From assembly GCA_024500155.1 (NCBI GenBank), contig CM044856.1, positions 51,522,303 to 51,586,302 on the forward strand: a DNA stretch of 64,000 nt. Direction: 5' to 3'. The stretch comes from Chenopodium formosanum (lineage: Eukaryota > Streptophyta > Magnoliopsida > Caryophyllales > Amaranthaceae). The notes beneath the pieces are model-generated. The model saw nothing but the letters and a program-made list of their open reading frames with translations, did no database searches and was not told where the DNA came from. The position numbers were made by a program, and so were the translations under genes. Below, piece after piece: positions 55,039 to 64,000 of the stretch; the stretch's first letter is position 1; every line of letters begins with the position of its first letter.

Positions 55039-56444
55039 GGATTATTGGTTATTTATCGATTTGAGTGATCGATATTTAATTAAGAGGAGTGGATGAGACT
55101 TGAAAGATTCTTGAAAAATATTCCTGTGATTAATTTGGCATTTTTGCATAAGCATAGACGTTTAAACGTCGCGTTTAGGTCTGTCCCGTAGGAGAAATTG
55201 AATAACTTGATTGCGTACGAAGGAAAACAGGGCAAATTTTCTGACTACCGTGCCACGACAGACTCTGTCGTGTCATGGTACAGTGCACCGTCTGACGGTG
55301 TGCAATACCATGGCACGGGAACCTCTACCGTGTCACGACAGTCCTAAAATCAGTCTGGTGGCTTGTTTTCTCTTCTCACAGTCAACTTCCTTCAATTTTT
55401 CTGAAAAAACGTGTGTATTCTACATACGTCTTAGCCCCGGGGGATTTAAGCTCTTTCAACCCAAAAACGCTCATGGCAATAAGGGTTCATCCGAGTTATT
55501 AAATCCACCCAAACCATGGAGTGGAGTTCGATTTCATCATGAACTCGCGGAGCCGCCCGTTGGCATACACCCTCAAGGGAGGATGCCTTGCTAACGCGTC
55601 CAAACTTTTAACCATGGTACCCTATTGACACCAAATAAACCTAACCATAATCGAACATAGAACTTGACCTTAGGTTGTGAACTATTCTTTGCATCATTGT
55701 GCCTACGTATTTATGTTTGGTCGTTTTGATCCTAACGATCTTTCTTTGTCTATGGTGGATTATTTTATGACTAACGATTGCCAATGGACCGTACTCACTT
55801 AGTAATTAGCGCAAAAAAAAAAAAAATCTCGTGCCACGTCAACATCCACCGTGGCACGGGAAAGATAACCGTGTCACAGCAATTTCCACCGTGGCATACT
55901 GAATTTTCAAAAAAAAAAAAAACCACCGTGTCACGGCAGCTTGTACCGTGACACGGTACAGTTTTCCGTGTCACGGTTCCCTTAAAAAAAGTCCAGTGAG
56001 CTTTTTTTAAGTCTTCCGTGTTAATTTGGTCATAGCGTCAGTCATTTTGGTTATTGTTCACATGTCTAGCCATACGATCATACCACGAGTCTTATAACAT
56101 CACTTAGTCACTCACGAGTCAAGTATTGTCCACACACTTTCTTTATGTTCCGACTCGAGTCGTACACCAGGTCGTTTATGATCGTATACTAGGTTCATGC
56201 ACTCTTTTTTCATAATAAAAAAAATGAGTGGAGTTTTCTCACCTGTTTTCAAATGTTTATTTTTTCCTTCCTTTCCTATCTTGAGCAATGAGTCAAACAA
56301 TTAAGTGAATTATTTTATTCCACAGTACTTGGTCAAGGAACAGGGATAGATTAATACGGTTCAAGTCATTACCGCAACAATCTCTCAAATCTAATAGGCG
56401 TTCAAAGAGAACTTTGCCATCTCCACATTACTTATCACCTTTCA
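55039..56444 (+). other. leader of element G
   Basis: Non-coding. CCGTGTCACGG-type clusters at 55245-55345 and 55828-55980. No separate ORF1 recognised. Confidence 0.6.
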
Positions 56445-58507
56445 ATGGACACTAAAGATGATATTGAGAACATCAACAAATCCATCGAGGCACTGTCTGC
56501 CATGATGCAAACCCTTACCACTAAGGTCACTACCATGGAACAAAACAAGGTCACTGTTTCCACCCTTGACAAATTGAAGGAACAAATGAGTAAGATTTCT
56601 AAGGATTTTACTTATGTGGAACGACCTCCCACTCCTTTGGATGTGAAGGACATACTCCTTGAAAAGTTCTCCACTGCTGATATTCCAAAGTTCAAGCTTA
56701 CTGATAATCCAATATTCCATTTGAAGGCGTTCTCTGCAACCATGGCTCTTAAGGGATTAGACGTAACACTCTTCCCTACGGTGTTCCCTCTCTCCTTAGA
56801 ACATGCTTGCCAACAATGGTTTTATTCCCTTGATGCCAAGCATACTGCGACTTGGCAAGATGTCACCGACAGTTTCATGAATCGTTACAAGTGTAACATT
56901 CAAACTAAAACTTTTGAACGTGAACCCTCCATTCTCAAACAGAAAGAGAATGAAGGCTTCACCGCTTACCTGAACAGGTGTAGGGTAACAACTTCACTCT
57001 TGGTAGATCCTCCCAAAGAAAGAGAGATGGTTCGCCTCTTTATTAAAAATCTGACTCATAAATATAGGGAACATCTCAAATTTCTTCCACTGAACACTTT
57101 CGAAGTTGTATACGACATCGGCATCAATATCGAGGATGAGCTAATAAAGATTGCTGGTAGTAAAAATAAGGAAAAGTACACTTTAATAATCCCAACTATT
57201 GACGATTTACCTAGAATAATCCCAACTAAGGTTTATTTTCTAACAGTCCCAACTTTGCCTCTTATTTTCTTTCAGCGGTCCCATTGACCGGCAACCTGTT
57301 GAAAAATTAATTTTTTTTTTATAAATACCACGTGTCAACACGTGATTAGTTTAGAATTTAAAAATTAGAAAAAAAATTTAGAAAATTCATTAAGAATCTA
57401 AAAATAAAAAAAACAAAAATTTAATAAAAATCAAAAAATTAAAAAATTAAGAAAAATTAAAAAATTAAAAAAATCAGAAAATAAAAATACAATCAGAAAA
57501 TTCATTAAAAAAATCAAAAAATTGAATAAAAAATCAAAAAATATTAAAAAAACCAAAAAAAAAAAAAAAAAAAAAATCAGAAAAGTAGAAAAAAAATATC
57601 AAAAAAAATTAAAAAGTAAAGAAAAAAGATAAATCCCAAAACCCACCCAGCCACCCTCCCACCACCCTCCTTCTCTTTCCCTGCTGGCGGCCAACCCCCA
57701 TAACTCCCTACAATGGTCGGCCAACACCCACTCATCCAGGAAACCACTCGGCTGGCCCAAAACTAACCCCCGTAACTACCCCCTCACTATTCCCCGACCA
57801 ACAAAACCACCCCCTTCCTCTTCCCCGACCCCTAAAACAACCCCTCCTCTTTTCCCCTACCGCCGAAATGGGCGGTTTTGATGGTGGGGGGAAAGGAGGG
57901 GGGTTGTTTTGAGGGTCGGGGAAGAGGAGGTGGTGGTTATAGGGGTGGTTTCGGGGGTGATTTTGGGTCGACCGGATGGTTTCCGAGCTGGATGGATGTC
58001 GGCCGACCATTTTAGGAGTTTATGGGAGTTGACCGCGGCGTGGAATGGGGAGGGGGTGGTTGGCTAGGGTTACGGGGTGGTGGGAGGGGTGGCTGGGTGG
58101 GTTTTGGGTGTTTTTTTTTTGTTTCTTTAATTTTTTTTTTAATTTTTTTTTAATTTTTTTTTTTTGAATTTTCTATTTTTTAAAATATTTTATTTTATTT
58201 TTTTCAATTTTCTGATTTTTTTTGTATTTTTTAATTTTTTTTTTATTTTGGACCAATCGTGTGTTGACATGTGGCATGTGACCTGTTGTAACAGGTTGTT
58301 GACCCGTAGTTGACCGGTTGGGACCGTTGGAAGAAAATAAGAGGCAAAGTTGGGACTGTTAGAAAATAATCCTTAGTTGGGATTATTGTAAGTAAATCAC
58401 CAATAGTTGGGATTATTAAAGTGTATTTTTCCTAAAAATAATAACACTTGAAAAAACAAGAAGAACGACCATCTTTCTTCTTCGTCTTCTATGCACGAAA
58501 ATACTAC
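56445..58507 (+). pseudogene. gag: element G gag, split by a MULE
   Basis: The ORF starts MDTKDDIENIN with a coiled coil (residues about 5-50); capsid family residues about 85-235 (CQQWFYSLD, KENEGFTAYLNRC, RLFIKNL). It aligns with element A gag through IEDELIK. The frame is broken at 57170 by the nested MULE and resumes at 58442, where TGA replaces an expected arginine codon (T*KNKKNDH against ARGKKNDH in A). The gene ends at the CACTA terminus, so nucleocapsid and pol are absent. Confidence 0.82.
57170..58432. mobile_element. non-autonomous Mutator-like element (MULE) with very long inverted arms
   Basis: 1263 bp flanked by a perfect 9-bp duplication TAAAAATAA (57161-57169, 58433-58441). 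Terminal inverted repeats begin GGAAAA(G/A)TACACTTTAA and extend more than 120 bp. Inner parts also mirror each other: A-rich and C-rich on the left (57400-57720), T-rich and G-rich on the right (57960-58250), so the whole element can fold. No transposase. Confidence 0.9.
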
Positions 58508-58724
58508 CACTACTACAAAAATGCTCAAAGAGACCCGAAATAAGAGACCCGTTAATTAAATAACCGGTCTCTTTGTTTTAAGAGACCCAATATTACAAAT
58601 AACCGGTCTCTTTGATATTGTGTTATTAGATAAAAATTTAACGGAGACCATTTATTATAGATAACAGGTCTCTCATAATTTTTTTTTTATTTTAAACATA
58701 ACAGGGGTGAGACCTATATGTAAC
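58508..58724. mobile_element. CACTA (En/Spm-type) terminal fragment
   Basis: Begins CACTACTACAAAAA, a CACTA-type terminus, inside the gag of G, followed by subterminal repeats of AGAGACC and GGTCTCTT at about 58540-58670. Cut by the LINE poly(A) at 58725. The other terminus is not in the window. Confidence 0.6.
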
Positions 58725-58735
58725 TTTTTTTTTTT

Positions 58736-59846
58736 GGAAAATAAGGAAAATTTTATTACCAAAAGGAAAAGTTACAACTTACAAGAGCTAAGTTATAACA
58801 AACACCAAACCCCACAAGACCTGAAAGACAGGCCAACTAAACAACCAAACAGTTCAAGCTCAATCTCCTGCCACTATCTAGGAAGGGATCAGGAGAAAGA
58901 GATAAGAACACCCTGAGCACAAGCTTCCAGCCACCTTCTAGGAAGGGTTCTGGAAACAAGGCCCAGGAACACAAAGACAAGCATAAGCCAACAACAAGAA
59001 ACAACACGCCTGCAAACTGTAAAAAGCAAACCTCCACCTAGACTTAGTTGCAAAAGCAACATGACTAGACAAAAGAAGGTAATCACCACCTCAGGGAAAG
59101 AAACCAAACAAAACACCAAAAAAGCAAAAGAAAAAAGAGGCAACAGAAAAGAAGCAGATTCCAGCAATAAAAAGACTGACTTGCAGCAATTGCAACCAGC
59201 AGAACAGCAGCCAGCAACAGCATCTGAAACCAGCAACAGCAGTAAAAACCAGCAACAGCAACAAGACAGCAACAGTTCAGCAACACCAAAACCAGCAACA
59301 GCAGCTGCTGACCAGAACAACAACAGAGCAGCAACATTACAGCAAAGCAGCCAGCTAACAACAAAAAACGGCAACAACAGCTAAAAACAGCAACAACAAC
59401 ACAATCCCTAGCAAAACTAGCTGCTGACCAGCACAACAGCAGAGCAGACAGCATAGCAGAGCAATCAGCAACAGCAGCAGGGAAGCAACAGCACAACAGA
59501 GCAGTCAGCCAGTAACAGAAATCAGCAGCAACAGCTGAAATCAGCAGCAGCAGCACAGTACCCAGCAATACCAGCTGCTGACTAGAACAACACCAAAGCA
59601 GACAGCAGAGCAGAGCAGTCAGCAATAGCAAAAGAAACAACACCAAAAGCTGATTTCAACAACAACAGGAGAACAAAAACAACAACAGAAACCACCAGCA
59701 GACAAAGATCCACAAAAGCAACAAAAACAAAACAACAACAGCAACAACCCCAAAAACCAGAAACTAGAACTCAGAAGTTAGGAATCAGAAATCAGCAAGA
59801 AACAGCAACAGCATCAGAGGACCAGAAAAGCAGAAGCAGCTCCTAA
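58736..59846 (-). repeat. LINE 3' UTR with CAG/CAA-rich low-complexity tract
   Basis: From 59150 to about 59830 the plus strand is a degenerate chain of CAGCAA, CAACAG and AGCAG words, interrupted by repeated 'ccagcagctgctgacc'-like phrases. It opens glutamine-rich (plus) and leucine/cysteine-rich (minus) frames that are not believable genes. Two related blocks of about 60 bp at 58865-58935 share 'tctaggaaggg'. Confidence 0.7.
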
Positions 59847-62766
59847 ACAATCAAGTATTTGCTTCCCGCTGGGATTCTACAAGCTAAATGAAAGACAATA
59901 TCCCTAACTAGAGCATCAACAGGTTTGCAACAACTAGTAAACAAGACTGCATTCCTCTGAATCCATCCCATCCCCCTTGATCATTCACAACATCTCATCC
60001 CATCCCCCCTGATCATTCACAACATCTCTACAACTCAGAATCTTCTTCAAGAACCAAGAGCATTTAGCAGGGGTAGGGGTGGTCCAACAATCTTTATGTT
60101 TGAAGTAATAGATATGGACCCACTTAACCCAAAGATTATCAGCCTTGTGAGCAATATCCCTAAGTAACTTAGTGACAGCTGCTTTATTCCGCTCAGGAAG
60201 AGAAAGCAAGTTCCAGCCACCACAAACTTTAGGAAGACATACATAATTCTAAGCAACCAGAGATTTCTTAGCAGGAGCAGAAGATCCAGTCCAAAGAAAG
60301 CACCTGAATCTAGCCTCAATCTCTTTCAGAATTTTCTTTGGCAAGATAAAAATTTGAGCCCAATATGTCTGAATACCAAACAACACACTCTTCACCAACT
60401 GAAGCCTCCCAGCATAAGACAAGTGTTTAGCCATCCATCCTTGGATTCTAGCAGTCACCTTTTCCACCAAAGGCCTACACTGAGCAATAGTAAGCTTCTT
60501 GGAAGAGAGAGGGACCCCAAGATACCTAAAAGGGATAGTACCTTGAGAAACACCAAGAAGATCCCTCAGCACTGTCTGAACATCAACAGAAACTCCTCCA
60601 AAATAGACTTCAATTTTATCAAGATTAGCAGAAAGCCTAGAAGCACCCGAGAATTTCAAGAAGGCTTGGAAGAGGAGCTTAACAGAAACACTATCAGCTC
60701 TAGAAAACATCAATAAATCATCAGCAAACATTATGTGAGTTAGGTTTCACTTTTCACATCTAGGATGGAAGTTAAAATCAGGAGTTAACCTAAGCTCATC
60801 AAGGCATCTAGAGAGGTATTCCATACCAATAGCAAAAAGAAAGAGAGACATAGGGTCACCTTGTCTTAAACCTTTCTGAGCTTCAAAAGGAGCGAAAGGA
60901 AAACCATTAATAAGAATAAAATAAGAGACAGAAGTAAGACTAGTCCAGCTCCAGCTAACAAATCTGTGAGGGAAACCAAGCTCCTTCATAACAGTGATCA
61001 AGAATCCCCACTCAACTGAATCATAGGCTTCCTTCAAATCCATCTTAACCATGCACCTAGGTGAGATAAATTTGTGATCATAACCTTTGATCAATTCCAT
61101 TGCAAGAAGGATATTGTCACTAATGTGCTTGCCTGGAATGAAACCTGCTTGAGCATCATCAATCACCTCACCAATGATAGCAGCAAGTCTAGCAGTTATG
61201 ACCTTAGAAATGAGCTTATAAACCACAGTGCAACAAGCTATACGTCTAAAATCCTAAATATGGGAAGCATTAGGGATTTTAGGAACAAGAGTGATAGTTG
61301 TGCAATTCCATTGCTTAGGCAAGGTCCCTTTAGTGAAGAAATCAATAACACTAGCATAAATATCATCTTTCACAATATGCTAAGATCTCTTAAAGAAGAA
61401 GGAGTTAAAGCCATTAATACTAGGAGCTTTAGTGTTATCAATTCCCTTAAGGGCAGCATCAATTTCAGCATGAGAAACAGGCTGAATGAGATAGCTTTGA
61501 GCAACAGAGCTAAGCTGTTTACCCCTCCTCATAGTAACAAGGTCAACAGCAGGAAGCCAAGGAGCCTGAGTCCCTAAAAGAGACTTATAGAAGGAGATAA
61601 TTTCATGAGAAATAGCATCCGGATCCTTGAGCAACACCTGATTAAAGTCAAAGATGGAGTCAATTCTATTCCTTGCTTGTCTATTCTTCATCACAGAGAA
61701 GAAATAATGAGAATTGCCATCTCCAAGCTTAATCAAGTTGATCCTAGATTTTTGTTTGAAGATGCTTTCCTGAATATCATTCCAGTGTTTGACAACCTTA
61801 ATAGCATCAGATTCTTTAGCATATAAATCCAAATCATCAGGATTCTGAGCCATTAAGTTCTGAATCCCAGAAAGCTCAACATTAGCTTGATCAATCTTTT
61901 CCTCAATGTTGCCAAACTGCTTGCTATTAAGAGACTTGATACTAGACTTCACAGAATTAAGCTTCTGCCAAACAGAACTACCAGAACCCCAAGCCTGAGA
62001 AATAGTATCAAGGAAATTAGGGTGATCAGCAATACAATTTAGAAACCTGAAAGGTCTACCTCTCCCAGCAAGGGCAGAACATATATCCAACAGAACTGGA
62101 CTATGATCAGATAAATAGGGGGGGGGGGATAGACAGTCTCAACATGCCCATGAGAGGCCAGCCAAGCTTTGTTACTAAAGACTCTATCAATCCTAGAAAG
62201 AGTTCTAGGACCAGTGTGAGCCTTATTTGACCAAGAGTAGAAGGCTCCTTTGCTCTTGACCTCAGTGAGGTCCAAATCATCAACCAAACTCTGGAAATCT
62301 CTAGTCTCATAATCAGTAACATCAGTACCATGAAGCCTATCTGAAGTATGAAGAACAGAGTTAAAGTCACCAGCACAAAGCCAAAGAGAATGTTGAATAG
62401 AGATGCTTCTAATTCCTTCCCACAAAGGAAGCTTATCATGAATGGAGTAAAGCCCATAGACAACAGTGAGATGAATTTGAGTAGAGAGATCCTTAGAAGA
62501 GACACTACAGTGAATGAACTGTTCATGAATCTTCAAGACATTAACAGCTACTCTATCTGCATTCCAACCAAGCCAGATCCTCCCTTTGGGAGAATGATCA
62601 TAATTGCACATCTAAAGCAAAGAAGAGCCAAACTTCCTCTGATAAGTGAGAACATTTTTTGATTTGATTTTTGTTTCAAGAAGGCCAACAACATCTGCAA
62701 CCTCTTTATAGAGGCAACTTTGCCAGGGTCATTCAGGCCCCTGACATTCCAAATAGAGTAAATCAT
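59847..62766 (-). pseudogene. LINE ORF2: endonuclease, reverse transcriptase, zinc-binding domain
   Basis: Starts MIYSIWNVRGLNDPGK (62766). The AP-type endonuclease follows after a frameshift near 62697 and a TAG at 62612: WLCAGDFNSVLHTSDR, YSWSNKAHTG, SRIDRVFSN. A homopolymer C10 (62118-62127) shifts the frame again just before the SDHSPVLLD block. The linker and reverse transcriptase follow: ITLVPKIPNAS, AFIPGKHISDN-type AGFIPGKHISDN, MDLKEAYDSVEW, GLRQGDPMS, catalytic FADD at 60723-60731. The zinc-binding domain follows (60230-59990). Further stops: TAG 61380, TAG at about 61253, TGA 60747, TAG 60249; several replace tryptophan codons. The enzyme would nick target DNA and copy the element RNA at the site. 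Confidence 0.88.
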
Positions 62767-62803
62767 GACACCAAAGGGGGATTAACCTCACCCCCGCTTG
62801 GAT

Positions 62804-64000
62804 TTATAGTGAAACCACCTGCACCATCCATTTCATTTGCAAATAAAGAAAAAAAGCATTAGAGGTAGAGGCAGGCTGATGAACTCTAGTTTGCTGGCTT
62901 TTTGTCTTCCTTCCAACTATTCTCCACCCCTCATCTGAATTTTGAGAAGTATGAACCTGTGGAGTAATGACAGATTGTCCATGAACAGAAGCACCAACAT
63001 CAACAACAGGAGTAGGAGCTTTGCTAGGCTTAGGAACCCAGGCCTGCTTTTGCTTAGGAGCAACAAGAGCTGGCTGCTTATGAACCTGCTTAGGCTTAGC
63101 AAGAGCAGGTTCAATAGAGCAATCATGACCAACCTTGTTGCACTTAGAATAGAAAGGTGGAGCCCACTCATACACTACCTTGAGCTCCAATAACTCCTTT
63201 GAAGTAGGGGTGAGCGTAGCAGGGTACCTTGTACAAATCCTTGGAACCGGAACCGGAACCTGTTGCAACAGGTTCCTAATTTTATTACCCAGAACCGGAA
63301 CCTGTTACAACAGGTTCCTAATTTTATTACCCGGATCCGGAACCTACAGGTTCCGGTTTCGGAACCGGGTACCCTGTCTTTCAAAGTAAGCTTAATTGTT
63401 CCAAAATTACTAAATTGTTCCAAAGTTATAAAAAAAAGGATGTTTACCATAAATTAATGGCTTACAAATAACAATCCAACACTAATTGTCTACTGTCTAG
63501 TATATTTAATACAAATACTTAACTTATATGATAAAAATACAAATTTTATTACACAATCTCATATTCGCATCTTGAATCTTGATAGCCTAGGAAGTAAGAC
63601 TTTTAATACCTACATAGCATAAGAACAAATTAAGTATATTATTACAGTTAATAATTTTGGCAGTAAAATAAAAGTAGAGTAATATAAAGGTTTCAAAGTT
63701 GTGTACCCTACATGGTACCCTAAAGGTTTCGGGTACAAAATTTTATTACCCGGAACCGGAACCTGTTGCAACAGGTTCCTAGTTTTATTACCAGGAACCG
63801 GAACTTGCTCTACAGGTTCCGGTTTTGGAACCTGCGGTTCCGAGCAGGTTCTGGATCCGGTTCAGGGTACCCTGAATTTTTGCTCACCCCTACTTTGAAG
63901 GACTCTCAACCAAGACAGAGTTAGGCATAGGCTTTGTAACATCAATTTCAATTAGGACCCTAGCAAAAGACACTCTAAGTTTTCTAGTAGTACACTCATC
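62804..64000 (-). pseudogene. LINE ORF1, C-terminal part, interrupted by an hAT element
   Basis: Segments 64000-63893 and 63204-62804 are in one protein: FARVLIEIDVTKPMP, then VVYEWAPPFYSKCNKVGHDC, the plant LINE ORF1 zinc-knuckle block; its first Cys is Tyr here (FYSKC for FCSKC). A proline/lysine/glutamine-rich tail follows. The protein would bind element RNA. It ends 37 bp before the ORF2 start. The 5' part is outside the window. Confidence 0.75.
63205..63892. mobile_element. hAT-type non-autonomous element
   Basis: 688 bp bounded by perfect 11-bp inverted repeats TAGGGGTGAGC/GCTCACCCCTA and an 8-bp duplication CTTTGAAG (63197-63204, 63893-63900), the hAT signature. Subterminal regions hold many GGAACCGGAACC, CCTGTTGCAACAGG and GGGTACC(C) motifs in both orientations. 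No transposase. Confidence 0.9.

Larger units (their letters stand above)
53332..58507 (+). mobile_element. element G: divergent Ogre-like retrotransposon, 5' part
   Basis: LTR, tRNA-Arg-type primer site, leader and gag, cut at 58508 by a CACTA terminus. It shares the LTR start TGTAGACACC and the primer site with A, D and F, but the LTR interior is different and carries CCGTGTCACGG words in place of GGCGCC. Left flank CCCAG. A MULE is nested in gag. Confidence 0.82.
58725..64000 (-). mobile_element. L1-type LINE, 3' end to ORF1, 5' end outside the window
   Basis: On the minus strand: ORF1 part (64000-62804), ORF2 (62766-59847), a 3' UTR, a polyadenylation signal AATAAA (plus 58752-58757) and a poly(A) tail (58725-58735). 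ORF2 is broken by stops and frameshifts, so this copy is dead. An hAT-type element is nested in ORF1. Confidence 0.88.

Noticed and set aside
57732..58010. 92-codon proline/glycine-rich minus ORF
   Set aside because: Lies in the G/C-rich centre of the fold-back MULE; no start context or homology.
59061..59384. Glutamine-rich plus-strand ORF and leucine/cysteine-rich minus ORFs (59083-59646)
   Set aside because: Low-complexity CAG/CAA repeat in the LINE 3' UTR; no conserved domain and open in several frames at once.

Overview
This is nuclear DNA of a flowering plant, almost certainly a core eudicot. The evidence is spliced genes with GT-AG introns, AT-rich spacers, LTR retrotransposons of plant-only lineages (Ogre/Tat, Retand-type Tat, Athila-like, a chromovirus-type solo LTR, a Ty1/copia remnant), an L1-type LINE, and MULE, hAT, Harbinger and CACTA DNA elements. 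The mix of Ogre, Retand-like and Athila-like elements would fit Caryophyllales, but that is only a guess. No tRNA, rRNA, CRISPR array or bacterial-style operon is visible.

Only one ordinary host gene was found: a five-exon minus-strand gene (14475-22766) for the mitochondrial complex I subunit NDUFS4 (called FRO1 in Arabidopsis). Its introns and promoter flank are full of small inverted-repeat elements.

Layout. 1-589: a probable LTR tail. 590-11222: a complete Ogre-type element (A, minus strand) with two 1.85-kb LTRs and gag but no pol, inserted next to a Ty1/copia remnant (11223 to about 13040). 13040-24170: spacer, NDUFS4, MITEs. 24171-42915: the 3' LTR and 3' internal end of an Athila-like element (C, minus), whose single LTR is cut into three pieces by a complete Retand-like element (B, 24992-39001) and by an Ogre solo LTR (D, 39356-41360). 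B itself carries a chromovirus-type solo LTR (27616-30217). A second Retand-like element (E, 42916-47437) sits in the body of C. E is cut by Ogre element F (47438-53331), which holds an Athila-like solo LTR (50941-52372). F is cut by a divergent Ogre-like element G (53332 onward), whose gag is split by a MULE (57170-58432). G is ended by a CACTA terminus (58508), which is ended by an L1-type LINE (58725 to the window end), whose ORF1 holds an hAT-type MITE (63205-63892). Target-site duplications (TSDs) were read directly for most insertions and give the nesting order.

The most interesting part is the antisense gene (aORF) of the two Retand-like elements. Extra antisense ORFs between pol and the 3' LTR are known in the Tat lineage. 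Here, in both B and E, the aORF has its own TATA box 385-386 bp upstream of a start codon that lies just after a 5'-UTR intron acceptor. That start codon gives a protein beginning MARTMQTA (B) or MTRTKQTI (E), close to the histone H3 tail MARTKQTAR. E also has a second H3-like block (RKHVATKPAKK against H3 RKQLATKAARK). About 330 nt after the aORF stop both elements keep a similar two-stem inverted repeat. A second unexplained theme is that the LTRs of four retrotransposon families each carry an array of short GC-rich palindromes a little upstream of the TATA box, with a different word per family (GGCGCC, CCGTGTCACGG, CCCGATCGGG, TGACACGTGTCA). In the Ogre-type elements the same word recurs at two fixed places in the leader.

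Most coding regions are decayed, largely by in-frame TAG/TAA where CAG/CAA would be expected, as methylated-C deamination would give. Divergence and homology were judged by eye; no alignment or database search was run.
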